A stretch of DNA of 23,994 nucleotides from JAXMBX01 sp046349635 (GTDB lineage Bacteria; Planctomycetota; Planctomycetia; Planctomycetales; Planctomycetaceae): positions 1 through 23,994 of the forward strand of contig JAXMBX010000067.1 of assembly GCA_046349635.1 (NCBI GenBank). Direction: 5' to 3'. This document shows, piece by piece, positions 14,586 through 23,609 of the stretch. The translations under genes were made by a program, and so were the position numbers. Position 1 is the first letter of the stretch, and each line of letters opens with the position of its first letter. Below the pieces are notes generated by a model, which was given only the letters and a program-made list of their open reading frames with translations, was not told where the DNA came from and searched no databases.

Positions 14586-15672
14586 GCAGATTGTCCGCGG
14601 AAACTATTGCGGTTGTTTCTGGTGTGCGCTCATTACCGGCGCCTGGCTCCTTGCCATTCTACTCCTCAGCAGCGGCGCAGGCGCATCAAACCTGATGGCC
14701 GCCGAAAAATCCGATGCCGGCAAGCCGATCACCGAAAAGGAAATGAAACCCTACACCGAGCCCATCAGCGGCACGAGTGTGAAGTTCGAAATGGTCCCCA
14801 TCCCCGGCGGCACCTTTACCATGGGCAGCCCCGATGGCGAAGAAGGTCGCAAGCCCGAAGAAGGCCCCCAGCACACGGTCAAAATTGAACCCTTCTGGAT
14901 GGGCAAACATGAAGTCACCTGGGACGAATACGACATCTGGAATCACAGCCTCGATATCAAGCGCCGCCAGGTCACCCGCCAGAAGGGGACCGAACTCGAT
15001 AAGTTCGCCGATGCCGTCACCCGCCCGACAAAGCCCTACACCGACATGACCTTTGGCATGGGACACGATGGCTACCCCGCCATCTGCATGACCCAGCTCG
15101 CCGCCAAAACCTATTGCGAATGGCTCACCGCCAAGACCGGCCACTACTATCGTCTCCCCACCGAAGCGGAATGGGAATATGCCTGCCGCGCCGGAACCAA
15201 GACCGCCTACTCCTTCGGCGACGATCCCGAAAAACTCGGTGACTACGCCTGGTTCGCCGGCAACAGCGAAGACAAGTCCCAGAAGGTCGGCAAGAAGAAG
15301 CCGAATCCCTGGGGTCTCTACGACATGCACGGCAACGTGATGGAGTGGACCCTCGACCAGTTCAAGAAAGACTTCTACGCCGAATCGGCGAAGCAGAATC
15401 CCTCCGTCGAACCGTTCGCCATGCCCCAGAAACTCTATCCCCATACCGCCCGTGGCGGATCGTGGGAAGATGAGCCGGACCGTCTCCGCAGCGCCGCTCG
15501 CGAACCCTCCGACCCCAGTTGGAAGATCAAGGATCCTCAGATCCCCAAAAGCCGGTGGTATCATACGGATGCCCTCTTCCTGGGCTTTCGCATCGTCCGC
15601 CCGCTGGCGGAACCGACCGCCGAAGAGAAAATTCGCTTGAAAGGCAAGGGAGACGACGAGGAAGATCGATAG
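14566..15672 (+). CDS. Secreted SUMF1/FGE-type domain protein
   Basis: A 368-residue protein. GTG 14566 is chosen because AAAAGG lies five bases upstream and it opens with a signal sequence, ending near SGAGASNLMAA; ATG 14584 is an alternative. The domain shows family landmarks: VPIPGGTFTMGSP, HEVTWDEYDIW, RLPTEAEWEYACRAGT, NPWGLYDMHGNVMEWT, TARGGSWED and a final LGFRIVRPL. This is the fold of formylglycine-generating enzyme and its relatives. The C-terminal segment after RGGSW lacks the active-site cysteine pair of true FGE, so it probably does not mature sulfatases and may act as a carbohydrate- or protein-binding module, as in many planctomycete SUMF1 proteins. It has a charged tail (KGKGDDEEDR). 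Confidence 0.88.
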   Translation: MKRSTFMQIVRGNYCGCFWCALITGAWLLAILLLSSGAGASNLMAAEKSDAGKPITEKEMKPYTEPISGTSVKFEMVPIPGGTFTMGSPDGEEGRKPEEGPQHTVKIEPFWMGKHEVTWDEYDIWNHSLDIKRRQVTRQKGTELDKFADAVTRPTKPYTDMTFGMGHDGYPAICMTQLAAKTYCEWLTAKTGHYYRLPTEAEWEYACRAGTKTAYSFGDDPEKLGDYAWFAGNSEDKSQKVGKKKPNPWGLYDMHGNVMEWTLDQFKKDFYAESAKQNPSVEPFAMPQKLYPHTARGGSWEDEPDRLRSAAREPSDPSWKIKDPQIPKSRWYHTDALFLGFRIVRPLAEPTAEEKIRLKGKGDDEEDR

Positions 15673-15781
15673 TCACACGCGCCGCTCACCGATTCTCTTA
15701 CCATGAGATGGGAGAGGATCGATCTGTCACCCGAGATTCATAATCAGTTCGTTATCAACCACAGCGAGGGAGTCACCAGTC

Positions 15782-17083
15782 ATGGAACAGCAGCCGAATA
15801 AATCGCGCCGCGATTTTCTGAAGCAGAGTGGGATGTTGACCGCGGGCGTGGGGGCACTCGCCGCCCTTGCTCCAATGCCGCTGGCCTATGCCGCCAGTGA
15901 TGAAACCATCAAGGTCGGACTCATCGGCTGCGGCGGTCGTGGAACCGGTGCCGCCAGCCAGGCTCTCTCCACCGCCGGCCCCGTCAAGCTGGTGGCGATG
16001 GGTGATGCCTTCGCCGACCACCTGCAGGAAAGCTTGAAGAACCTCACGAAGAAATTCGAAGACCGTCCTGAACGGGTCGCCGTCGCTCCCGATCGCCAGT
16101 TCGTCGGCTTCGACGCCTACGAAAAGGTCATCGCCTCCGATGTCGATCTCGTGATCCTCGCAACTCCTCCCCACTTCCGTCCCCGCCACTTCAAGGCCGC
16201 CGTTGCCGCCAACAAGCACGTCTTCTTCGAGAAGCCCATCGCTGTCGACGGCGCCGGCGTCCGGACCGTGCTGGAAGTGACCGAGGAAGCCCGCAAGAAA
16301 AAACTCTCCGTGGTCTGCGGTCTGCAGCGCCACCACGAACAGGCCTACCTGGATTCGATCAAGCGGATTCACGACGGTGCCATCGGCCAGATCCTCGCCG
16401 CCCGCGTCTACTGGAACATGGGGAGCCTCTGGATGAAGCCCCGCCAGACCAACTGGTCCGATATGGAATGGCAACTTCGCAACTGGCTCTACTTCACGTG
16501 GCTCTCCGGCGATCACATCAACGAACAGCACGTCCACAACCTGGACGTCGCCAACTGGGCCAAGCAGGCCCATCCGGTCCGCTGCTTCGGCATGGGGGGC
16601 CGCCAGGTCCGCACCGAACCCGCCTACGGCCAGATCTTCGATCACCACGATGTCCACTATGAATACGAAGACGGCTCCTGGATCTTCTCGCAATGCCGTC
16701 AGATCCCCGGCTGCCTGAACGACGTCTCCGAACACTTCATTGGAACCAAGGGCTTCGCCGATCTCGGTGGTCGCAAGTTCGAAATTCGCCCGCACGGCAA
16801 GGATGGCGAATCCTGGCGCTACAAGGGCGGCAAGGAAGATCCTTACCAGACCGAGCACGATGACCTCTTCGCCAGCGTCCGCAAGGGGGATGCACTGAAC
16901 GAAGGAAAGTGGGTCGCCGAAAGCACCCTCACCGCGATCATGGGCCGCATGGCCACCTACTCCGGCAAGGAAGTCACCTGGGAACAGGCTCTGAATTCCA
17001 ACCTGATCCTCGGCCCGGAGAAGTACGAATGGGGTTCGCTACCGGTCGATCCGGTCGCAGTCCCCGGCCAGACCGTGGTCTGA
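15782..17083 (+). CDS. Tat-exported Gfo/Idh/MocA-family oxidoreductase
   Basis: A 433-residue protein from ATG 15782, preceded by GAGGGAG. Residues 8-14 are SRRDFLK, a twin-arginine signal, followed by a weakly hydrophobic stretch and an AYAA cleavage site. Residues 46-54 (GLIGCGGRG) are the dinucleotide-binding loop of the Rossmann fold. EKPIAVDG near residue 150 is the family's catalytic lysine motif. The C-terminal alpha/beta domain includes SGDHINEQHVHNLDVANW, with the conserved histidine of the active site. Such enzymes reduce or oxidise sugars or related polyols with NAD(P). The Tat route implies export of a folded, cofactor-bound enzyme, a layout common in planctomycetes. The substrate is unknown. 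It follows the SUMF1 gene by 110 bases. Confidence 0.93.
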   Translation: MEQQPNKSRRDFLKQSGMLTAGVGALAALAPMPLAYAASDETIKVGLIGCGGRGTGAASQALSTAGPVKLVAMGDAFADHLQESLKNLTKKFEDRPERVAVAPDRQFVGFDAYEKVIASDVDLVILATPPHFRPRHFKAAVAANKHVFFEKPIAVDGAGVRTVLEVTEEARKKKLSVVCGLQRHHEQAYLDSIKRIHDGAIGQILAARVYWNMGSLWMKPRQTNWSDMEWQLRNWLYFTWLSGDHINEQHVHNLDVANWAKQAHPVRCFGMGGRQVRTEPAYGQIFDHHDVHYEYEDGSWIFSQCRQIPGCLNDVSEHFIGTKGFADLGGRKFEIRPHGKDGESWRYKGGKEDPYQTEHDDLFASVRKGDALNEGKWVAESTLTAIMGRMATYSGKEVTWEQALNSNLILGPEKYEWGSLPVDPVAVPGQTVV

Positions 17084-17093
17084 TTTGATTTTG

Positions 17094-17161
17094 CAAAATG
17101 CTCTGGACGAAGAACCGTTTCCGGACCTCGGAAACTGCGCGTGTTCACCAACCGCATTTTG
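17094..17161. repeat. Inverted-end intergenic element (CAAAATGC...GCATTTTG), copy 2
   Basis: A 68-bp segment with perfect terminal repeats, CAAAATGC at 17094-17101 and GCATTTTG at 17154-17161. Its reverse complement aligns with 5395-5463. It begins only about ten bases after the oxidoreductase stop codon and before the terminator. Confidence 0.75.
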
Positions 17162-17188
17162 CAGAAGTGTACTTCAAAGTTTGATTCT

Positions 17189-17234
17189 CAGGGCCTGCTT
17201 GCCGCCAAGTGCGCTAAGCAGGCCCTGATTTTTT
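17189..17234 (+). terminator. Strong intrinsic terminator after the oxidoreductase gene
   Basis: CAGGGCCTGCTT (17189-17200) pairs perfectly with AAGCAGGCCCTG (17216-17227) and is followed by ATTTTTT. It terminates plus-strand transcription from the SUMF1/oxidoreductase region only five bases before the ribosome site of the next gene, so that gene must be initiated within or just before this hairpin, or by read-through. Confidence 0.92.
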
Positions 17235-17251
17235 AAGCGGAGGGAGTTGTG

Positions 17252-18148
17252 ATGCGTTCTTTTTCCGTGACTGTGATCATTTGCTGGCTCGCGACAGATC
17301 TTTTCGCCGCGGAGCCGATTGAAGTTTGGAATGGAATGCCGCCGGGGGAGACGGTTTTGAATCGCGGGGAGGTGTTGCCTCCACGGGGCACGAATCGGCC
17401 TCCGGTGACGCGGGTGGAGAAAATCACGCAGCCGACAATGGACGCGTTTCCCGCGGAGGGAGAGAAGCGAACGGATGTGGGGGTGATTATTCTGCCGGGG
17501 GGCGGGTTCAATTACGTCGTGCCGGACATGGAAGGGGCAGAGATTGCGCGGTGGTTGAACGGCTTGGGGATCAGCGCGTGGGTGTTGCGATATCGGACGA
17601 AGGATGGGTCGGACATTGCGCCGTGGAAGCGGCCGATGGCGGATGCACAACGGGCGGTATCGCTGATCCGGAGCAAGGCGGGGGAGTTGAAGATTGATCC
17701 GAAGAAGATCGGGTTGATGGGGATTTCTTCAGGAGGACAAGTCGGGGCGCGGGTGGGAGTGGCGGGAGAAGCGCGGAGTTATGAGGGGCGGGATGCAATT
17801 GACCGGGCGAGCTGCCGTCCGGATTTTTTGATGTTGATTTACCCGTGGAACATCTGGGATGCGGAGAAGAAAGAATTAGTGCCCGGAGCGCGACCCACAG
17901 GGAAGATGCCGCCGACATTCCTGCTGCATACGCACGACGACGGTTCCTCGTCGCTGGGAACCGTGATGTATTATGCGGCGCTGAAGGAAATGAAAGTGCC
18001 GGCAGAGTTGCATGTGTACCAGGCGGGAGGGCATGGATATGGAATGCGGCAGAGACCGGGCACGGCGATTCACACGTGGACGGAGCGGGCCGCGGATTGG
18101 TTGCGGTTGGAGACAACGGGATTAGGTTTGGCGGGGGGCGGGAAGTGA
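17252..18148 (+). CDS. Secreted alpha/beta hydrolase (esterase/lipase-like)
   Basis: A 298-residue protein. GGAGGGAG at 17239-17246 is ideally placed five bases before ATG 17252; a GTG directly before it is the alternative. It starts with a signal peptide (MRSFSVTVIICWLATDLFAA, cleavage about residue 20). The fold is recognisable from an oxyanion-type loop ILPGGGFNYVV, the nucleophile elbow GISSGG (serine near residue 160), a DPKKIGLMG lead-in, the acid region LHTHDDGSSSLG and the catalytic histidine in GGHGYGMR. This resembles the acetylxylan esterase/BD-FAE-like branch of the superfamily, which deacetylates plant polysaccharides; the substrate is an inference. It converges with the CocE-type gene, the stops lying 33 bases apart. 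Confidence 0.88.
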   Translation: MRSFSVTVIICWLATDLFAAEPIEVWNGMPPGETVLNRGEVLPPRGTNRPPVTRVEKITQPTMDAFPAEGEKRTDVGVIILPGGGFNYVVPDMEGAEIARWLNGLGISAWVLRYRTKDGSDIAPWKRPMADAQRAVSLIRSKAGELKIDPKKIGLMGISSGGQVGARVGVAGEARSYEGRDAIDRASCRPDFLMLIYPWNIWDAEKKELVPGARPTGKMPPTFLLHTHDDGSSSLGTVMYYAALKEMKVPAELHVYQAGGHGYGMRQRPGTAIHTWTERAADWLRLETTGLGLAGGGK

Positions 18149-18181
18149 GAGAGCCGGAGACTCACCTCACGCGACCGTGAA

Positions 18182-19834
18182 CTATTTTTCAATATGGATC
18201 GGGGCGATGATCCGCGAGGCATGGACGCGGTTCACGTGGACGGCATTGTGAGCCGTGAATGTGTTCTTGGGGAAGTCGACCGTCAGCGGTTCCCCGGTGT
18301 TGGGGTTGGGTTCATACAGCGGAGCGCCGGTACTCGCGACGGTCACCCGGATGCGGTGGCCGGCGTTGAAGATCTGGCTCAGCGAGCCGACGTCGAACGG
18401 CACCTTGTACACTTTCCCCGGTTCCATGAAGACTTCCTTGTCGAACCCTTCGCGATAGCGGACCCGATGCGGGAAGTCGATGATCAGAATCGAACGGCCA
18501 TCGGGATAGACGTCACTCACCCGGACGATCAGGTCGGTGTCCTTCGCATCGGACGAGAGATAGATTTCCGCTTTGACCTTGCCGGTCCATTCGACCGGTT
18601 CTTTCAGCACGTCCGTGGTGAAGGTTCGGACTTCGGCCTGCGAGTCAAAAGCCCGCGTGTCCTTCGCGCCGGGGAAGACGGTGCCGGGGATGGATGCGGG
18701 GTGCAACGGATCGGCGATGAATGTGACGGTTTCTGATTCGGAAGCGGGAGTCTGCTGCGACAGGCCGCCGCCGGATTGCAGGAAATAGGAGGTCGGTGTG
18801 CTGGGGACGGGCCAGTCCTGGGCGTTCCGCCAGACGTTGCCGGGGGCATTCGGTTCGCCGGTGGCCCCCATCACGTAATACCGCACGGTTGGGTCTTTCA
18901 TCACCCCGTTGTCGATCCCCTTGAGGTGATAATCGAACCAGCGGAGCATGTGCCCGTTCAGATCGAATGCGGCGTTCTCGGGGTAGGTCATGTCGCCGAC
19001 GGTGTTCTGCTTGCTCAAGGTATTGTGCGGCCAGGGACCGACGAGAAGTTGCTGCCGGCCGCGCGAGTTTTCGCCCCCCTTGTGCTGCCGTCCGACAAAA
19101 CTGTCGAGAGAGCCGAGGCTCATGAAGTCGTACCAGCTTCCGATGGTGAAACAGGGGACATTCATCTTGTCAAAGTGCCGTCCGGTGTCTTCATCCTGCC
19201 AGAAGGCATCGTAAGTCGGGTGCCGGAACCACTCTTCCATCAGGATGCGGTTGTGTTCCGGAACACGGCAGGTTTTTTCCAGCCCCTTGAAACGTTCCGG
19301 GCGGGTGGTTCCGCCGAGGCGATAGCCTTCGTGAAACAGGCTGACCCCCGTATCGACCATGTACTGGCAGACGAGATGCGGCGGCTGGGTGACGGCGAGG
19401 AAGTTCTGCGCGTAGCCTGCCTGCGAGCCGCCGAAGGTGCCGATTTTTCCCGTGGACCAGGGCTGTTTGGCGAGCCATTCGACGAGGTCGTAGCCATCCT
19501 GTTTTTCGCCCCAGCCGAGGTCGCGATAGCCGACCCACGTCCCTTCGGATTTTTGCGCGCCGCGAAAGCTGGCGAGCGCAACCACATATCCTCCGTTGGC
19601 GAGCTTTGTTCCGAGTTGTTCCCAGTTCTTGCCGGTGGTGTTGATATAGAACTGCGCGAGGAGGACGGGATGCGGTTTGGAGTCGGCGGGGAGGTAGAGA
19701 TCGACGCTCAGGCGCACCCCGTCCCGCATGGGGACCATTTCGTGGCGGCGCTGGATTTCCCCGGGAAAACAGAGAGATCCGAGGTTGAGAAGCAACGCAA
19801 AAACGAGCGCGGCGCGCAACTGATGAGCAGGCAT
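18182..19834 (-). CDS. Secreted CocE/NonD-family hydrolase (X-Pro dipeptidyl-peptidase-like)
   Basis: A 550-residue protein. I place the start at ATG 19834-19832 because it opens with a signal peptide (MPAHQLRAALVFALLLNLGS) and has GGGAG about ten bases upstream; the longer frame adds sequence with no hallmark. Family features are VPMRDGVRLSVDLYLPAD, then the nucleophile region GTFGGSQAGYAQNF (serine near residue 135), an internal cap domain, and the C-terminal jelly-roll domain with VEWTGKVKAEIYLSSD, DTDLIVRVSDVYPDG and the late GHRIRVTVAST. Members hydrolyse esters, amides or X-Pro peptides (cocaine esterase and glutaryl-7-ACA acylase are relatives). Length and domain order are complete. 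Confidence 0.92.
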   Translation of the reverse strand: MPAHQLRAALVFALLLNLGSLCFPGEIQRRHEMVPMRDGVRLSVDLYLPADSKPHPVLLAQFYINTTGKNWEQLGTKLANGGYVVALASFRGAQKSEGTWVGYRDLGWGEKQDGYDLVEWLAKQPWSTGKIGTFGGSQAGYAQNFLAVTQPPHLVCQYMVDTGVSLFHEGYRLGGTTRPERFKGLEKTCRVPEHNRILMEEWFRHPTYDAFWQDEDTGRHFDKMNVPCFTIGSWYDFMSLGSLDSFVGRQHKGGENSRGRQQLLVGPWPHNTLSKQNTVGDMTYPENAAFDLNGHMLRWFDYHLKGIDNGVMKDPTVRYYVMGATGEPNAPGNVWRNAQDWPVPSTPTSYFLQSGGGLSQQTPASESETVTFIADPLHPASIPGTVFPGAKDTRAFDSQAEVRTFTTDVLKEPVEWTGKVKAEIYLSSDAKDTDLIVRVSDVYPDGRSILIIDFPHRVRYREGFDKEVFMEPGKVYKVPFDVGSLSQIFNAGHRIRVTVASTGAPLYEPNPNTGEPLTVDFPKNTFTAHNAVHVNRVHASRIIAPIHIEK

Positions 19835-19927
19835 CGGAGTGACTCCCGGGAAGAGACAATCGGTGTGAATGAGAGACACTGTTGACAATTCCGGGGTCTC
19901 CGTCAAGTAACGGATGGGTTCACGGAA

Positions 19928-19943
19928 TGTTCCACGTGGAACG
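19928..19943. promoter_or_regulatory. parS-like ParB site 1
   Basis: TGTTCCACGTGGAACG matches the bacterial chromosomal parS consensus TGTTTCACGTGAAACA at 13 of 16 positions, keeping the central CACGTG. The CC/GG variant at the inner flanks is a known kind of parS variation, and here it is shared by sites 1 and 3. Confidence 0.75.
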
Positions 19944-19967
19944 ATCCGAGCGGGGGAGAGCAGGTGT

Positions 19968-20056
19968 GGTCAGAGGTGAACGGGGATCAGAGACGTTTGG
20001 ACCACCCCCTCTTCCGTCCGCTGTGCGGCCACCTTCTCCCGCGCTGGGGAGAAGGT
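19968..20056. repeat. Dispersed GC-rich hairpin repeat, inverted copy C
   Basis: In reverse orientation it reads a hairpin (ACCTTCTCC/GGAGAAGGT arms at 20031-20056), then GAGGGGGTGGT, GTCTCTGATC and CCGTTCACCTCTGACC, matching the order of copies A and B. The hairpin arms themselves are diverged while the right-hand GTCTCTGATC...CTCTGACC block is well kept. Confidence 0.7.
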
Positions 20057-20138
20057 CTTGGAAATGGCGTTTGCAATCTTGTTTTAATTGTTGGCACATG
20101 GCGCAAGGCAGTGTGGCTGTACACCGTCGTTTACGAAA

Positions 20139-20154
20139 TGTTTCACGTGGAACG
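20139..20154. promoter_or_regulatory. parS-like ParB site 2
   Basis: TGTTTCACGTGGAACG matches the parS consensus TGTTTCACGTGAAACA at 14 of 16 positions, with the whole left half-site exact. It lies 211 bases from site 1 and 51 bases from site 3. Confidence 0.8.
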
Positions 20155-20189
20155 TTCCAGGAGCGTGGCAGGTGGGATGCGACGCAGAA

Positions 20190-20205
20190 TGTTCCACGTG
20201 GAACA
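20190..20205. promoter_or_regulatory. parS-like ParB site 3, perfect palindrome
   Basis: TGTTCCACGTGGAACA is a perfect 16-bp palindrome (14 of 16 to the parS consensus), and symmetry extends to 22 bp (20187-20208). It is the most symmetric of the three sites. No ParB-encoding gene is in the window. Confidence 0.8.
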
Positions 20206-20288
20206 TTCCTGGTTCGGAATCTTGAAACGGCTCTGCAACCGGGAGAGGTATGAGACCTGCGGGGGAGAGCAGGTGAGGAGGAGAAAGA

Positions 20289-20318
20289 CACTGCCGAAGC
20301 GAGTACGCTTCGGCAGTG
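20289..20318. repeat. 12-bp-stem hairpin, possible terminator or intergenic repeat
   Basis: CACTGCCGAAGC (20289-20300) and GCTTCGGCAGTG (20307-20318) pair perfectly around GAGTAC. On the minus strand it is followed by TCTTTCTCC, a weak T-tract, so it could end the TPR gene transcript 270 bases downstream of its stop. The GGCAGTGGCACCC edge recurs in diverged form near 20435. Confidence 0.6.
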
Positions 20319-20591
20319 GCACCCGGAGTAGGAGTCGAGTTGAAGGAGGTTCCAGAGACGTTCCAGAGTTTGGAGCTGGCGTTGAAGATATCCAGCGACG
20401 GCACGCTGAACCGCTGCGCCGATTCCGCAGTGGCACCCATCAAACGGAAATCGGTCAGGCAAGAGACGCACCCTACAAAAACTCGGAGGCATTGTTTGAG
20501 GGCTTCCGCGTGGAGCTGCCCCGCCACCCAGGCCGATTTGAAGTGAAGGTCCGCATAGCGGACCCTACACGAATCGTGGGGAAGGCGAGGA

Positions 20592-23500
20592 CTATTTCTT
20601 GGGGGTTTCGGGTTCGGGGGCGACGAGGACGGGGATGCGTTCGGAGGGGGGAAGGGATCGATCGGCTTGTTGGTGATCAGAGTGAGATAGGTCGCGATCG
20701 TGCCGCGGTCGGCGGTCTCGGGATTTTTTTCCAGGATGCCGGCGAACAGTTTTCCGGCAGACTCACTTTCTCCCTTTTCGAGCGAGGCGAGGGCGACATT
20801 CAGATCGAGAGCGCAGATCTGGTCCCGGATGAGGTAGAAGTAATTCAGCGAGGCACTGATCTGGGTCAAGGGCCACGTGGCGACCGCTTCCGTGTTGTAT
20901 TTCGGGTTCAAGGTGGCGAGAACGCCGTTGACTCCGGTGCGATTGACCTGCTGTGCCAGATCGGTCCAGATCTGGATGGCGCGGTCATACTCTCCATTGA
21001 TCAGGAGGCAAACGGTGCGGAGCCCGCGCCAGTCCTGGTACCCGGACTGCTCGGACATGACCTGCAGCTGTCCGGAGAGTTCGTAGGCCTGCTCGGTCTG
21101 GCCGCTTTCGAGCAACCAGAATCCGTAGATCTTCATCAGTTCGGGGTTGGAATTGACGGAACGGGTGTCTTCCTTGAGGAGTTCGACCGCCTTGAGGACG
21201 CAGCCGTGCTGGGCGAGGGAGAAGGCCTGCTGGGGGATGGGGGCGTTCTTTTTGGCGAGTGCCGCCGCATCTTTTTCGGCGTGTTCGATCTGCTGGCGGA
21301 GCTTGGCCAGGAGGGCGTCGTTTTCCTGCATGTACTTCCGGAATTGCTCGTCCTGAACGGCCGTGTCCCGCAGAGCGATGGTGCGGAAGGCGCTCAGTTC
21401 CCGCTCGGCCAGATCGACCTTCATTCCGTTTTGATACAGGCTGAAGAGATTGAGATGCACCTGTGCGTTATTGGGATTGATGGTCAGGGCATGGTTGAAG
21501 GCGGCGACGGCCTGGAGGTAGCGCATCTGCTCGATATTGCTTCCCTGGGGACGGGATTGCCGGTAGGTGTCGAAGCGTCCCAGGTAGGTATAACCTTCTC
21601 CGAGGACGATGTAGGCGAGTTCATCATTGCCGTTGTTGGCGAGGGCCTGTTGCGCCTTGCGGATCGCCAGATAGGGGAGGGCGGGATAGACGGCGGGGAG
21701 GGCGGTGGCGAGGCGCATCAGGTGCTGGCCTTCGAGCGCGCCGGAGGAATAGGTCCGGTCGAGTTTCCAGAGGTATTTCTGATAGACGTTGGGAGGCTGG
21801 GGCCAGGCGACATGCGCGACGGACGTGGTGGTGTTCTTGCGGAAGGCCTCGGAGACGAAGTCCTGTTGATGGGAACGGAGGAAGGTGAGGAATTTCTGAT
21901 CCTGAAAGCTGCCGTAGCAGAAGAGAGCGGTTGAGGCTCCGATCCTCTGGAGTTGCCAGCGTGCGGGATTATTCGCGAGGGCGATAAAGGTGCGGTAGTC
22001 GGGATTGCTGCCGGTGAGTCGGGGGACGGCGAACGAGATCTGGTATTTCTTGAACAGATCCTCCCAGGGGACGGAAGTGGGAGCGGGTTGGCGGGAACGC
22101 TGGCTCTGTGCGGAAGGGCGGAGCGCGCCGCGGATGCTGTCATGCAGCTTGACGAGATCGGAAGGCCCGGTCCCGACGTAGAGGCTGAGGCGTTGATCGA
22201 TGAACGGTTTCTTGTTGCACCAGATCAACACGTCTCCCTGGTTGGGATTGAAATTAAAGCCCCGGTCGCCGCAGGAATCCTGGAGCAACGTCTGGTAGCT
22301 GGCGACCGTGGTGGCGAGGTCGGGATCGAGTCCGAATCCGAGCGCCGGTCCTCCGGGGGCACGGACCCGTCCGGTCGCCGAGAAGAACCCGACGGCGAAG
22401 AGGGCGAGGACGGTGATGACCCGTCCGCCCCGGGAGAAGACGAGGGAACGAGTGGCGATCGAATAGGTGAGGGAGTAACGGTTTGCATACCAGCTTTGGC
22501 CGTTCAGGGTGGCGAGGACCGCGAAGACGATCGAGGCGGCGGCGAGTTCGTGGGTGCTGAGGATGGCACACACGGCGAAGCCGAAGAAACAGAGATGCGA
22601 GAGTTCCAGCCGCTTCCGATTCAGGAAGAGGGTGATGCCGGAGATCACGAACGGGGCGAGTCCCGCAGAGTCCGGCAGGATGGGGATTCTTGAGGAACTC
22701 GGGGCTGGCGACGGGATAATACTGGATGCCGGCTCCGGCTCCTTCGGGGTAATGGACCTGAAACGCAGGATAGGTTGCGTGGAGCATCTGCCAGGAGGAG
22801 TTGATCCATGCGAGCGGGAAGGGGTTGATGCAGAGCAGGACGAGGCTGGCGATGACGGGGGTAAGGAGGGCCTTGCCGCGCGCGGCTCCTTCCTGTCTGC
22901 GTCGCGTGAGGAATTCTCCGACGCTGTAGAGGAGCAGCAGCCAGGCACCCAGGAAGACGCGGTCATCGAGCTGGCCCCAGATCAGGAACAAGGGAGGGAG
23001 GAGTCCCAGCGTGGCGGTCTTGCCGGTCGTTTTCCAGTGGGTGAGGAGAGCGAGGGTCAGGGAGAGGCCGAGGAGGGTGATGATTTCCGGAGTGGCGGTG
23101 AGGCGGGGATGGCAGGAGATCAACGCCAGGAGGCCACAGATGGAACCCCACCAGGTGGGCATTTTGGGGAGCGAAATGCGGGAGAGAATCCAGAATGTCG
23201 CGCCGGAGAGGAGGGCCTTGAAAACGCTCACTCCGATCCAGGAGGAAAGTCCATACACGCCGGCGATGAGGAGATCGAAGAGCCAACTGGGGTTCACCCA
23301 CATGCGGTCTGCCGCCGACGCGGAGAACGGATCGCCGCCGCGTGACGGGAGAATGCCATGACTGGCGAGGTATTGACCGGCCTTGATGTGGACCAGGGTG
23401 GCGGTTTCGTTGATGAGTCCGCAGCCGAGCATGAGCGCGAGCAGGATGACCGTCCAGCGAATGACGAAGTCTCCGCGGATGGCTTCATCCTCGACGAGTT

Positions 23501-23609
23501 CCGGCGTGAGAGGTTCCCATTCGGGGAGGCCTTCTTCGGCGGGAGTGGCGGCGGAGGGATCCTGAGGAGGGAGGGAATCCGAGGGAGCGGGATTTTGATC
23601 GGTCGACAC
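20592..23609 (-). CDS. Large membrane TPR protein, coding frame broken twice
   Basis: Starts at GTG 23609-23607 (STDQNPAPSDSLPPQDPS, a proline-rich cytoplasmic head), then membrane segments such as VIRWTVILLALMLGCGLI, WLFDLLIAGVYGLSSWIGV and LLTPVIASLVLLCINPF. At about 22690-22700 the sense moves to another frame: YYPVASPEFLK continues as IPILPDSAGLAPFVISGIT when one base is removed. More membrane segments follow, then an extracytoplasmic region and TPR-like helices (MRYLQAVAAFNHALTINPNN, LHLNLFSLYQ-type, ELMKIYGFWLLESGQTEQAY). At the six-base G run 20646-20651 one extra base restores an ending ERIPVLVAPEPETPKK and a stop at 20592-20594. As given, the frame instead runs on to 20084 through the parS-like sites. 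Restored length is about 1,005 residues. TPRs mediate protein contacts; function unknown. Confidence 0.78.

Larger units (their letters stand above)
19835..20591. other. Noncoding segment carrying a parS-like cluster and repeats
   Basis: About 760 bases between the CocE-type gene start and the restored end of the TPR gene. It holds three parS-like sites, an inverted copy of the GC-rich hairpin repeat, a 12-bp-stem hairpin at 20289-20318 and a smaller hairpin GGTCCGC-ATA-GCGGACC at 20548-20564. The words GTAGGGTCCGC and GTAGGGTGCGTC (minus strand) and GGGTGCCACTGC also repeat within it. Frames crossing it have no protein-like features. Confidence 0.7.

Noticed and set aside
18230..18246. GTTCACGTGGAC as a fourth parS site
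   Set aside because: Half-site length is short by a base pair and it lies in the conserved coding sequence of the CocE-type gene.
19964..21934. Plus-strand open frame of 656 codons antisense to the TPR gene
   Set aside because: Starts in the parS-like/repeat segment and has no recognisable protein features; the opposite strand carries coherent membrane and TPR sequence.
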